A stretch of DNA of 64,000 nt from Musa acuminata AAA Group (GCF_036884655.1 NC_088347.1:11976501-12040500); one strand, 5' to 3'. Positions 11,350 to 23,287 are shown, counted from the stretch's first letter. The notes: generated by a model from the sequence alone, not told the origin. Numbers and translations: made by a program.

Positions 11350-11750
11350 TCAGGCGGTTGCACCTCTTGACTGGAGAGGTTGCACCGCCTGGCAGAGCTC
11401 GAAGACTGAGCTCAGGCGGATGCACCTCTCTGTCAGGGGTGGTTGCACCTTTCTGCCAGAGCTCGAAGACCGAGCTCAGGCGATGCATCACCTGTCCAAG
11501 GAGGTTGCACCTCTCTGCCAGAGCTCGAAGACCGAGCTCGGTGGTTGCACCTCTCGGCAGAGCTCGGAACTTGAGCTCTGGCGGTGCTACCTCTTGACAG
11601 AGGAGGTTGCACCGCCCAGTCTCACTTGGAGACTGAGCCGTGGGCGGTTGCACCTCCTGGTTGGAGCGGTTGCACCGCCCAGTCTCGCTGGGAGACTTAG
11701 GCTGGGCGGTTGCACCTCCCTGCCTGGGCGGTTGCACCTCCCACAGCTAC
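11350..11750. repeat. Near-palindromic ggttgcacc cluster in LTR
   Basis: About twelve copies of ggttgcacc(tcc/gcc), often preceded by ggc, mixed with gagctcgaagaccgagctc hairpins. GGTTGCACC and its complement GGTGCAACC are near-identical, so the region can fold strongly. It corresponds to the palindrome-rich LTR region reported for maize Sireviruses. Repeated in the 5' LTR at about 16907-17300. Confidence 0.85.
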
Positions 11751-12599
11751 TTGGGTTCGAATGGGTTGAACCATTCGACCCAACTTGAGTTCTTCAGGGG
11801 CCCAATTGCCCCAGGATTAAGCTAATGGGATCACCTCCCATTTCTAACTTAATCACCGTGCTAACTACGATTAAATCTAAGACAAATTCTGCAGCTCTGC
11901 TTCGGTACGTCAATCGCTTCATCCGGCGAGTTTCCGGCGAACTTCCGTCGATCATCCGATGAACCCTCGGTGATGCTTCTGCGGACTTCCGGCAAACTCC
12001 TGGACTTTGCGACGATCCACTTGGCGAGTTCCGACGAGCTTCGCTTGGCAAGCTTCTGGACTTCTCGGATCTGTTCTCGCTGAACCTCCGACGACCGTCC
12101 GAACTTCCGTCGAACTCTAGAACTCCCAACGTGATCATGATCTTGACTCCGGCGCAACACCTGCTGCTTGTCTAACTTTCATCGTAGTTAATCCTGCACA
12201 ACAAAACAAAAACTTTGATCGAGACAATTAGTTCTAAGCAATTAACCAAGTTGTCCGGCATGTCATTGGTCCCTCGACGCTTCGTCCGATTCTTCGACGC
12301 ATCGTCTTTTCCTGTGGCCTATTGCCCAATCGGCCAGTTGACTCCGCAACTCCGATATCCTTGGCACAATACCCGCTCTTCTTGGCCCGATGCCCGAGTC
12401 CACGACCCGAAGCCTTCTGTCGATACGTCGACCGATCCACCGGCCCGACGTCCAATCTTCTGACATGTTCTTCCGGCACAACATGATGTTCCTGCTTTAA
12501 TTGTCTCATCCTGATCGAAGCATCCTGCGTCACTCAAAACGCAGATTAAATCATAAACATATATCAAGTAGTTTCATCATCAAAATACGAGATTCAACA

Positions 12600-14741
12600 A
12601 TCTCCCCCTTTTTGATGATGACAACCACTTGATGACGGAGTTAAGCTTAACTCCCGGAGTTTAAACAAACTCCCCCTATCAATATGCCATATTGATAGAA
12701 CCTTGAATTCAAACTGAATTCAAGTCATTGCAATATTCATCATGAATACTTGCAATACGTCAACATGAACATATGCATAAACTTATGCATCACATGTCAT
12801 GTCATCAACATACTTTCATCAACATACTTCTCCCCCTTTGTCATCAACAAAAAGGAGAAGTATCACAATCAAGTGTTTGTGTGTGATATTGGTTCAACTC
12901 TTTGCATGAAAATTATAATATCAAGTTTTATCATCATGCAATCTTGGAGCTAGAAGTTTTAGCAAATGTTACATCATGCTTAGAACATTCATGCTATCAA
13001 GTTTTAGATATGCAAGTTTTATAGCATATAAGATAGCACTTTTGGTAATGTTCAAGATAGCAAGTTCTATATTATGCAAGCTAGCAAAAATTTCGAAAGC
13101 AAATGCAAGATAAATTTCTTGTGTAAGCTCATGATTCTTGCTTCCTATTACAATGTGCAAATTGCAAGTTTTGCTTCTTGAGATATTCAAGATACTGATG
13201 TTCAAGAAGACAATTTTTCTTCTTGAAATAAGCAAGTTAGCAATCTTTGCTTCTTAAAATAGGCAAGCTCGCAATCAAGTTTTTGCATCTTCTTGACTTG
13301 TACAAGCTAGCTATCTCCCCCTTTGTCATTGTAAAAAAGAAAGAGAGAATACAGTTTTGTAGTTCTCTTTTCCTTTTAGAACGATTTCAAAATCATGACA
13401 AATGATGGATAATCAAGTTATGAATGTCAAGACAATTTTTCATCATGAATATTTTATCATTGCATGCATCATTATCATAAATTGAAGTATTACATGCATG
13501 ATATCATATCACCATTCATAATTACATTAATATTTCAATATAACAATTTCTTCTCAAAATGTGTAACTTGGCACTCATAGCATTTTAAATCATGATATGC
13601 AATACATCACATCATAATTAGAAAGCACAAGTATTGCATGCATAATTGTACATCATAAATGTTTCATATCATGATGGTATCAATTTTGTCAAATTATATC
13701 CTACCATGCATGATCAAAACTTCTCCCCATTTTATCATTGAAAACAAGAAGAAAATAGGGGGTAGAGCATAAAAATGTTAAATATTTCAATCATTTCAAG
13801 GCATTTATATCATAGATCAAGTCATGATTCGTAATTCATCATAAAGCAGATTAGTTTTCAATCATCACATAAGGCATTTAAGGAATCTTTGAAACATAGG
13901 AGAATGATTAAATTCAGCATACAATGTTTCAATCCAATTCAAGTCATGAATATCAATGCTTTCATATTGTGAGTATCAATTCATGAATACCATGAGATAT
14001 TATTTGTGACTTCAATTTTGCAAGATCAAGATTATGATTTAGATAAAACTTATTCAAATTAAATCATTAACTTGAAGTTCATAATCAAGTCATTAAAATT
14101 AATTTCGAGATTCATAAAATATCATGAAATCATTAATCTCGATCAGATGGGAAAAGCATTTTTTAAGAGATTCTTTTTCTGCACATGAATCATAGGAGAT
14201 ATGAACGTGAAACAAATCTTTGTAAGCAAAAAAACACTATCATTCATATTTCAAGATGGAATTTATAAGCAGGAATCATTTCATCAAATCCATTTTAGAA
14301 AAATATTTTTCATAAGTGTATGAGAAAATCTGATTGTTAGGATACCAATTGTTAAGTGAATCCGAAAATGAAATTAACACTTTCATATATTCAAACATGA
14401 TTTTTGCTATAGATCTTGAAATTAAGTCAAGAAGATCAAACAAGCTCATGATCATGGATAACTTAAAATCACATGCATAAGATTGTTAATAACCATTTCA
14501 TATTACATCTTTATGCATTACTTTAAATCAAACGTGATTTCATTCAACAATGTTAATCAAACATGATACACATTATTACTTCTTAACCATGATCAAAATC
14601 ATTTTGTTTGTTTATCATAAAATATGCAATATTATTTTCAAAATTATCAGCATGATCATAATTTTTGTATTTTTATTTTTAAACATGTAATTTTCAAGAA
14701 AATTAATTCTAAACTAAAAAAGAAAATATATCATGAAAGCA
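12600..14741 (-). other. Sirevirus G 3' UTR with multiple polypurine tracts
   Basis: AT-rich, non-coding. Polypurine tracts (minus AAAGGGGGAG) occur at the LTR border (12601-12615) and again near 12671, 12831, 13317 and 13723. Several are followed by tttgtcatcaacaaaa-type sequence. Repeated polypurine tracts are a known Sirevirus trait. Between them lie many short repeats such as gcaagctagcaa. This stretch stands where pol would be expected to end, but no pol remnant is found. Confidence 0.85.
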
Positions 14742-15653
14742 TCAAGTAATTTCAAAATAAACCAAAGGCATTTTAATTACCTCAATGTCGTAGGCTAGTA
14801 AGGCGTAGTTTGCCGCCTCGCTTTTGTTGACTTTCTCGTCTTCAGATGAGCTCGATTCATCCCAATTTTTGTTCTTCTTCTTGCGTTTAAAGCAAGTAGT
14901 TCCATTCTTTTTGCTTTTTAATTTTCGTTTCATTTGTAGTTTAAGTTCACCATCACTTGAGCTTATGCTCGAGTGGTCTTCAAATGTTCTATGTCCAAAA
15001 TCCTTCCTGTTCTTTGGAAGGTGGTTCTCAAGTTCTTCACATGCATTGCACGTCATTTCATATGTGATCAATGAACCAATTAGTTCTTCAAGTGGAAATT
15101 GGTTCAAGTTTTTCGATTCTTGAATAGCAGTTACTTTTGAATCCCAAGTTTTAGAAAGTGAGCGCAAAACTTTGTTAACGAGTTCAAAATCCGAAAAGCT
15201 TTTACCAAGTGATTTCAAACCATTGACGACATCCGTAAATCGGGTGTACATGTCAACAATGGTTTCGCTTGGTTTCATATGAAAAAGCTCGAAATCAAGC
15301 AGTAAAATATTAACTTTCGAGTCTTTGACTCTACTAGTTCCCTCGTGCGTGTCTTCAAGAGTGCGCCAAATATCGAAAGCCGTTTCACACGTAGAAATCC
15401 GATTGAACTCATTTTTGTCCAATGCGCAAAATAAGGCATTCATAGCCTTTGCGTTTAAAGAAAAATTCTTCTTCTCCAAATCCGACCATTCGTTCATCGG
15501 TTTGGAGGGAAGTTGAAAACCGTTTTCAATGATATTCCATAAATCCAGATTTAGAGAAATTAAGAAAACTCTCATTCGAGTTTTCCAATAAGTGTAGTCC
15601 AATCCGTTAAAGAACGGTGGACGAAAGACCGAACAGCCCTCTTGAAAAGTCAT
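14742..15653 (-). CDS. Sirevirus G gag (UBN2-type), intact, no zinc knuckle
   Basis: A 303-residue frame starting about 40 bases after the primer site. It begins MTFQEGCSVFRPPFFNGLDY and shows YWKTRMRVFL, the start of the UBN2/DUF4219-type gag of Ty1/copia elements. Residues 90-215 hold the helical gag core (FDIWRTLEDTHEGTSRVKDS, ETIVDMYTRF, FPLEELIGSLITYEM). The C-terminal third is basic (KRKLKSKKNGTTCFKRKKK) then Ser/Asp/Glu-rich. Where related gags have a CCHC knuckle, only TCF remains. The protein stops with VIKMPLVYFEIT, without the coiled-coil tail kept in the gags at 33740 and 45640. It could form particles but would need RT and integrase in trans; RNA binding may rely on the basic stretch. 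Confidence 0.88.
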   Translation of the reverse strand: MTFQEGCSVFRPPFFNGLDYTYWKTRMRVFLISLNLDLWNIIENGFQLPSKPMNEWSDLEKKNFSLNAKAMNALFCALDKNEFNRISTCETAFDIWRTLEDTHEGTSRVKDSKVNILLLDFELFHMKPSETIVDMYTRFTDVVNGLKSLGKSFSDFELVNKVLRSLSKTWDSKVTAIQESKNLNQFPLEELIGSLITYEMTCNACEELENHLPKNRKDFGHRTFEDHSSISSSDGELKLQMKRKLKSKKNGTTCFKRKKKNKNWDESSSSEDEKVNKSEAANYALLAYDIEVIKMPLVYFEIT

Positions 15654-15689
15654 TTCTCTCGGGTGTAAATCCGAAATGAGAAATACCCC

Positions 15690-15701
15690 GCTCTGATACC
15701 A
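15690..15701 (-). other. Primer-binding site, Sirevirus G
   Basis: Minus TGGTATCAGAGC, two bases inside the 5' LTR; initiator tRNA-Met type. Confidence 0.9.
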
Positions 15702-15703
15702 AT

Positions 15704-18144
15704 TGTTAGGATCGAGAGCACTAAGAGGGGGGGGGGGTGAATTAGTGCAGCGGAAATCTTACAGCGATTAAAAACCAAAAGCTGCGTTCGTTCAAAAACT
15801 ATTATGATGCAAAAGCAAATTCTCAGTTTGTATCTAAGTGCAGTTTGCGTCTAAGCGCAGATTGCGTCTAAGCGCAGTTTTGCGTCTAAGCGCAGTTTAC
15901 GTCTAAACTCAGATTTATGTCTAAATGCAGTTTTACGTCTAAACGAAGATTTACGTCTAAACGCAGATTTACGTCTAAACGCAGATTTACGTCTAAACGT
16001 AGTTTTACGTCTAAACGCAGATTTACGTCTAACCTCAGATTTACGTCTTAAACTTAGATTTACGTCTAAACGCAGATTTACGTCTAAACGCAGTTTTACG
16101 TCTAGACGCAGATTTACGTCTAAACTTTGAAACTTGTTTGTATGCTCGCAGAAGGCAGTATGCAGTTGAAATCAAGACATAAACGTGAACTGAGATCTGA
16201 TGATTGAGCGAGGAAAGCCGATTTACGTCTGAATGCAGTTTTACGTCTAAATGTTGAAACTCGTTCGTAAAATTGTAGAGGACAGTTTGCAGTTATCAAT
16301 AGGATCAAAATGTAAGTATAAACTGCAAAGAAGCTCGTTCGTAAAAGCACGGAAGACAGTTCTGCAGAATCAAACGTAAACGTAAACTGTAATGTATGAA
16401 AATACGAATTTACGTCTGAATGCAGATTCGGAAGAACAGCACTTAGAACTTGTTCGTGAAAGCGCAGAGAGTAGTAGTAATGAAGGAGGTTTGCAGTAAT
16501 GATAAAGTGCTCGAAAATAAACGCAAACCAGAGATTTAGAGTGGTTCGGTCAGCCTTGACCTACTCCACTTTTGGCTTCCTCCACCGACGAGGTTGCCGA
16601 CGTCAACTAGGGGCCTTCCTTCAATAGGCGAAGGCCAAACTGCCCTTTTACAATTTCTCTCCTTTTGACAGGCTCAGGAGACAACCTTTACAGACTTTTC
16701 TCTCCTCACTTTACAACTGAAAACATGAAGAACAGAAGGAGGAGACTTAAAGGCTTTACAACACTTTTGAGCTCTTAGAATCACATAAAAGATCAAGATT
16801 TCGGTGTAGGTCTGTATCTTTTCAGTGCTGAATGGGTGGGGTATTTATAGGCCCTAACCCAATTCAAAATTCGAGCTCAAAACCATCAAATCCCGGAATT
16901 CCGGGATCAGGCGGTTGCACCTCTTGACTGGAGAGGTTGCACCGCCTGGCAGAGCTCGAAGACTGAGCTCAGGCGGATGCACCTCTCTGTTAGGGGTGGT
17001 TGCACCTTTCTGCCAGAGCTCGAAGACCGAGCTCAGGCGATGCATCACCTGTCCAAGGAGGTTGCACCTCTCTGCCAGAGCTCGAAGACCGAGCTCGGTG
17101 GTTGCACCTCTCGGCAGAGCTCGGAACTTGAGCTCTGGCGGTGCTACCTCTTGACAGAGGAGGTTGCACCGCCCAGTCTCACTTGGAGACTGAGCCGTGG
17201 GCGGTTGCACCTCCTGGCTGGAGCGGTTGCACCGCCCAGTCTCACTGGGAGACTTAGCCTGGGCGGTTGCACCTCCCTGCCTGGGCGGTTGCACCTCCCA
17301 CAGCTACTTGGGTTCGAATGGGTTGAACCATTCGACCCAACTTGAGTTCTTCAGGGGCCCAATTGCCCCAGGATTAAGCTAATGGGATCACCTCCCATTT
17401 CTAACTTAATCACCGTGCTAACTATGATTAAATCTAAGACAAATTCTGCAGCTCTGCTTCGGTACGTCAATCGCTTCTTCCGGCGAACTTCCGTCGATCA
17501 TCCGATGAACCCTCGGTGATGCTTCTGCGGACTTCCGGCAAACTCCTGGACTTTGCGACGATCCACTTGGCGAGTTCCGACGAGCTTCGCTTGGCAAGCT
17601 TCTGGACTTCTCGGATCTGTTCTCGCTGAACCTCCGACGACCGTCCGAACTTCCGTCGAACTCTAAAACTCCCAACGTGATCATGATCTTGACTCCGGCG
17701 CAACACCTGCTGTTTGTCTAACTTTCATCGTAGTTAATCCTGCACATCAAAACAAAAACTTTGATCGAGACAATTAGTTCTAAGCAATTAACCAAGTTGT
17801 CCGGCATGTCATTGGTCCCTCGACACTTCGTCCGATTCTTCGGTGCATCGTCTTTTCCTGTGGCCTATTGCCCAATCGGCCAGTTGACTCCGCAACTCCG
17901 ATATCCTTGGCACAATACCCGCTCTTCTTGGCCCGATGCCCGAGTCCACGACCCGAAGCCTTCTGTCGATACGTCGACCGATCCACCGGCCCGACGTCCA
18001 ATCTTCTGACATGTTCTTCCGGCACAACATGATGTTCCTGCTTTAATTGTCTCATCCTGATCGAAGCATCCTGCGTCACTCAAAACGCAGATTAAATCAT
18101 AAACATATATCAACTAGTTTCATCATCAAAATACGAGATTCAAC
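15704..18144 (-). repeat. Sirevirus G 5' LTR
   Basis: Nearly identical to 10147-12599. It lacks one copy of a direct repeat (ttccggcga..) near 17480 relative to the twin at 11930-11950. Ends gattcaac at 18144, followed by the target duplication tgcga. Confidence 0.92.
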
Positions 18145-19387
18145 TGCGACGACGCTCCTCAAAACTCCAGGCCTACTCTGAGGTGGAGAGGGAGAGGAGA
18201 ATAGGAAAGGCAAGCAAAGACTCTAGCCTATGAGGCTGTGAATCCCTCCTATTTATAGAGATCCCGTGTCAAACCCTAATGGGTCCTTCCCTAGTGGGTA
18301 TTGGATCTGCATCCAATAAGACAAGGGCTCCGTCGGATATCTCATATCCGAACCTCTACTCATCGCAATGCCTACCATATGTGTATGACCCTCTAGGCCC
18401 AATATCGAGCTGGCCGTGAGTCATACCTGTCAGAACTCCTTCTAACTCAGTGAATTATTATCTCTATAATAATTCACTCGACTCATCGACTACGGACGTA
18501 CTAGGCCACTACGCCGTAGTCCCCAGACGATACAGAAGAATCCAATCCATTGGACCTGTCTGTCCTCAGTTACCATGTACCTATAGTCCCTCATCCATCT
18601 AATATCCCAAAGACCGTATATCGAGCATGGTGCTGTCAGACCCATACGGTTTCTACTCAAGTCTCGCTCTAATCGGATTCTCCCGGAGAACTCTTTCTCT
18701 CTCAACCCGAATGACCCTAGCCAGGGATTTGTCTGAGCAAGAACACATGGGATATTCCTCTCATGACGCCGAGAGTGGATGATCCTCTGTCGACACTCAA
18801 TAGCCCTCGTAAGGTCGACTACCACTCCCGATGACCAACTGTACTAGATCTGGGACAGCCAAACCTATAAGTCTGGTATCAAAGAGTGGAGCACTCATAC
18901 AGGACATCCTCGGTGTCTCAAGTCTAAGGACCAAATACACCACTAGGACTACGGAATCGCTGTCTGACAATAAGGCATCATCAACCATCCAGCATTCCGT
19001 AAGCGGATCAATCAGTGAACTCATTCTCCAATGAGCACCTGTACTGTATCCCTAGTGTCCCTACATGAGCAGCTATGAGACCAATTGCATCCATCATATG
19101 GACGGGTATACAGCACACCAGTCTATCCGGTTATCACGATGTCCCTCTCGAGTAACCTATGACCGGGATTATTTAGGATGTGTTTAAAGGTGAATCAATC
19201 TCATTATCATGATCGCATCACGATCCGATTCCCATTGCACAAATCCAAGGACATCACAATATATATATGCATTTATGCAATAGTTATAAAGTGATATACG
19301 CCAAAATATAATAAGCAAAAAGATTCTGTATCAAGTCACACGTGCTATCACTCACGTGATTGGCTTGCTGGGCACCTATGACTAGCA

Positions 19388-19400
19388 ATCTCCCACTTGA
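19388..19400 (-). other. copia-1 polypurine tract
   Basis: Minus CAAGTGGGAGAT directly abuts the 3' LTR, the expected plus-strand primer for reverse transcription. Confidence 0.8.
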
Positions 19401-19402
19401 CC

Positions 19403-22400
19403 TAAAGCCAATCACCTATGTGTATGATCCCCATCAGACTCCTGTGATGCTCAAAGACAATCTGAGATAACGACTTTGTCAGTGGATCTGCAATGTTATC
19501 TTCAGATGGAACTCTTTCCACTGCTACATCTCCTCGGGTTACGATCTCTCTGATAAGCTGGAACCTCCTTAGAATACTTCTGATGAGACTCGGGTTCCCT
19601 TATTTGAGCAATCGCCCCATAGTTGTCGCAATATAAGGAAGTCGACTTCTCGCTATTCGGAACGACTCCCAAATCTGTGATGCACATCTTCACCCAGACT
19701 CCCTCCTTTGCTGCATCTGATGCAGCAATGTACTCCGCCTCTGTGGTCGAGTCAGCAGTGGTATCTTGCTTGGAACTCTTCCAGCACACTGCTCCTCCAT
19801 TCAAGGTGTACACATACCCTGAATTTGACTTGCTATCATCGACATCAGATTGAAAACTTGAGTTAGTGTAGCCTTCAACCTTAAGGCTATTACCTCCATA
19901 TACTAGTAAAAGATCCTTAGTCCTTCTCAAGTACTTAAGGATACACTTTACTGCTTTCCAGTGCTCCAAGCCTGGATCCGCCTGATACCTGCTCGTGACA
20001 CTCAGAGCATGCGCTATATCAAGCCTAGTACATAGCATGGCATACATGATAGACCCTATTGCTGAGGCATAAGGTATCATATCCATGTTCGCCCTTTCTT
20101 CTGGAGTCTTTGGGGACATACTCGTAGAAAGCGATATCCCATGTCTCATCGGTATGAGACCTCTCTTGGAATTTTCCATGCCAAACCTTTTGACAATGGT
20201 TTCTATGTACCTGGACTGGGACAAGCCAAGCATCCTCTTGGATCTATCTCTATAGATTCTAATCCCCAAGATATAAGATGCTTCTCCTAAGTCCTTCATG
20301 GAGAAGTGTCTAGATAACCAAGCCTTTATTGTGGATAGCATTCCTATGTCATTCCCAATGATGAGGATGTCATCCACATATAACACCAAAAAGCTAATAG
20401 CGCTCCCACTTACCTTTCTGTATACACAAGGCTCATCTTCGTTCTCAACGAAGTCATAAGATCTGATTGCCTCATCAAATCTTATGTTCCAACTTCGGGA
20501 AGCTTGCTTTAGTCCATAAATGGATCTAAGCAACCTACACACCTTATCTGGGCAGTTCTTGGACACGAATCCCTCAGGTTGCATCATATACACCTCCTCC
20601 TCGAGGTTCCCGTTGAGGAATGCGGTTTTCAAATCCATCTGCCAGATCTCATAATCATAGTGTGCTGCAATAGCCAATAGAATTCTGATGGATTTTAGCA
20701 TTGCTACGGGTGAGAAAGTTTCATTGTAGTCAACACCTTGCCTTTGACGATACCCCTTAGCCACTAGCCTTGCTTTATAGGTCTCTGCCTTTCAATCTAC
20801 TCCGATCTTTTTCTTAAAGATCCACTTGCAACCGATGGGTACAATACCTTCGGGTGCATCAACTAGGTTCCAAACTTTATTGGAGTACATAGAATCCATC
20901 TCAGAATTCATGGCTTCTTTCCACTTCCCGGAGTCTATACTCATAATAGCCTCCTCGTAGGTCTGAGGATCAATATCCTCTACATCCTCTGCTCTAATAT
21001 GTCCCACATATCTCTCAGGAGGATGGGATACTCTATCAGACCTGCGTAAAGTTGATACTTGTGTATTAGGTACCTAAACAGACTCGGGCTGTAGAGTGGT
21101 GCTTGAGCTTGGTTCTCCAACCTCGCTCAATTCTATCATTCTCCCACTGTCTCCGTCAAGAATGTGTTCCTTCTCAAGGAACACTACTCTCTTAGCTACA
21201 AAGACCTTTTGGTCCTCGAGATGATAGAAATAATACCCACAAGTTTCCTTGGGGTATCCCACAAATTTGCATCGCTCTGTCCTTGATTCTAACTTATCGG
21301 GGTTGTGTCTTCTAACATGGGTAGGGCAGCCCCAAATCTTAACAACCTTAAGATCAGGTTTCTTCCCTTTCCATATCTCATATGGTGTAGACACTACCGA
21401 CTTAGTTGGAACTCTGTTTAGAAGGTAAGCTGCGGTTTCTAGGGCATATCCCTAAAATGAGATGGGTAGGTCAGCGAAACTCATCATGGACCGTACCATA
21501 TCTAATAATGTACGATTTCTCCTATCAGAGACACCATTGAGCTGAGGTGTATAAAGAGGTGTCCATTGGGATAATATCCCATGGTCCTTGAGGAACTAAG
21601 TAAACTCTGTACTAAAGTATTCACCTCCTCGATCTGATCGAAGAGTTTTGATACTCTTTCCAGTCTGGTTCTCCACCTCATTCTTATACTCTCTGAATTT
21701 CTCAAAGGCCTCGGACTTGTACTTCATTAAGTACACATATCCATACCTTGAGAAATCATCAGTAAATGTAATGAAGTAGGAGTAACCTCCAATGGCATGA
21801 GTTGACATGGGTCCACATACATCACTATGTATGAGTTCCAACAACTCATTGGCTCTCTCTCCAGTTCTACTAAATGGAGATTTGGTCAGTTTTCCACGAA
21901 TGCAAGGCTCACAAGTTGCATATGACACATAGTCGAATGGATCTAGATATCCATCATTTAGCAACTTTTGAATCCTTCTTTCATGGATGTGACCTAGCCT
22001 ACAATGCCACAGGTATGCACTGTTCAACTCATCTCGTTTCCTTTTGGACACATTTACATTCATGATATGTGGAGTGGTGTCTAACATAAATAAACCATTA
22101 TGCAATGTTCCTTTCGTGATGATCTTATCATCTACTAATATCGAACAACCATTGTTCTCAAAAACAAATTTATATCCAGTAACTGTTAAACATGAAATGG
22201 AGATAATGTTTTTGATAATAGAATGAACAAAATAACATGCATCTAATGCAATAAAAGCTCCACTAGGCAGATGTAGGGCGACCTCGCCAACAGCTAATAC
22301 AGCAACTTTTGCTCCATTACCCATCTTGAGGTCCATCTCGCCTCTCTCTAGTCTCCTAGGCCTTGCCAGAACCTGCAACGAATTGCATATATGATAAGCA

Positions 22401-23287
22401 CTACCGGTATCCAATACCCATGTGTTATCATATGAGTCTGACAAATGGAGACTGATCATGAATGTACCTGAAGCTTCATCAAGCTTTTGTTTCACCCTTT
22501 CTGCAAGGTACTCTTTGCAGTTTCTCTTCCAATGCCCATCTTGACCACAGTGGAAGCACTGACCTTTGTCCTTTGCTGGGTCTTTCTTAGCCACCTTTGC
22601 TTTACCTCGTTTGCCCTTGCCCTTTCCCTTCTTAAGGGACCTTTCTGCTTTCCTTTTCTTTCTGGTCTCACCAATGTAGAGAACTGGCTTCTCTTTCTTA
22701 ATAGTACTCTCTGCCTCCCTCAACATTTTGAGGAACTCTAGGAGAGTCACCTCAAGCTTGTTCATATTAAAATTCATTATGAACTGTGAAAATGAATCTG
22801 GTAGGGACTGAAGCACAATGTCCACACACAAGTTATCCTCTAAGACTATTCCTAGACCTGTGAGTTTCTCTATCCACTCAATCATCTTTAGGACATGGTT
22901 CTGAACCGGTGTCCCCTCAGTCATCCTAGCGCGGAAAAGGCTCTTGGATATCTCATATCGTTGAGTCCTTCCCTGTTCCTCAAACAATTTACGGACATGT
23001 AGGAGAATGGATCTGGCATCCATCTTTTCATGTTGTCTCTGTAACTCTGGAGTCATAGAGCCCAACATATAGCACTGAGCAAGAGTGGAGTCATCAATGT
23101 ACTTCACGTAGCGAGCGATCTCATCCTCGCTTGCCCCTTCTTCGGGCGTAGGCATCACTGTATCAAGGACGTACACGATTTTCTCCGCTGTGAGAACAAT
23201 TCTCAAGTTACGGAGCATATCCGTATAATTTGGACCAGTGAGGCAGTTGACATCAAGTATGCCACGTAAGGGATTTGAAAGCGACAT
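19403..23287 (-). pseudogene. copia-1 gag-pol, one frame with four stops and a frameshift
   Basis: The start is the Met at 23287, after the leader. Order on the minus strand: gag; CCHC knuckle [14 protein letters not shown] (22570-22530); protease [15 protein letters not shown]-pre-integrase and HHCC ([19 protein letters not shown]); integrase core Asp residues in HSDVCGPM and SDRGGEY; RT with KTAFLNGNLEEEVYM, YGLKQASR and the YVDD box (FLVLYVDDILI); RNase H with TEAEYIAASDAAKE. The same frame is broken by stops at about 21596, 21454, 21071 and 20790. An 8-bp deletion near 19585, judged against copia-3, shifts the last ~50 residues. RNase H also reads GYTNSSF where copia-3 has GYTDSSF, removing a catalytic Asp. 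No function is expected. Confidence 0.92.

Larger units (their letters stand above)
10147..12599 (-). repeat. Sirevirus G 3' LTR
   Basis: Starts TGTTAGGATCGAGAGCACTAAGAG followed by a G-run and tgaattagtgcag, and ends gagattcaaca. It contains a 17-18 bp tandem array (10273-10569), a cluster of ggttgcacc motifs (11350-11750) and a minus-strand TATA box (11285-11294). Frames seen across the motif cluster on both strands are repeat artefacts. Confidence 0.92.
10146..18144 (-). mobile_element. Sirevirus G: young gag-only element
   Basis: A minus-strand Ty1/copia Sirevirus-type element with 2.44-kb LTRs (10147-12599, 15704-18144) and target duplication tgcga (10141-10145, 18145-18149). The internal part is only 3.1 kb: primer site, one intact gag ORF (303 aa) and a 2.1-kb 3' UTR with several polypurine tracts. 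No protease, integrase, RT or RNase H is present. By eye the LTRs differ at about 25 positions plus one ~24-bp indel, about 1%, so insertion is recent. It is the innermost of the nested elements. One base at each outer end departs from the usual TG..CA form. Confidence 0.9.
9893..19387 (-). repeat. copia-1 3' LTR, interrupted by Sirevirus G
   Basis: 9893-10145 and 18150-19387 join to a ~1.49-kb LTR beginning TGTTGGGAAATC and ending GACTAGCA on the plus strand. A minus-strand TATA box is at 18250-18258. It lacks about 110 bp present in copia-3 (61080-61190), probably lost between direct repeats of atccaataa. Confidence 0.9.

Noticed and set aside
11297..11737. 146-aa frame and opposite-strand frames in Sirevirus LTR (repeated at 16854-17294)
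   Set aside because: Product of the ggttgcacc repeat cluster; low-complexity repetition on both strands within an LTR.
18490..19024. 111-aa and 75-aa minus frames, also seen in the LTRs near 25650-26184 and 61667-61894
   Set aside because: They lie inside the copia LTR and recur only because the LTR does; not conserved as a frame in all copies.
19502..20764. copia-1 420-aa frame as a functional gene
   Set aside because: It is the C-terminal part of a gag-pol with upstream stops, a frameshifted end and a lost RNase H Asp.
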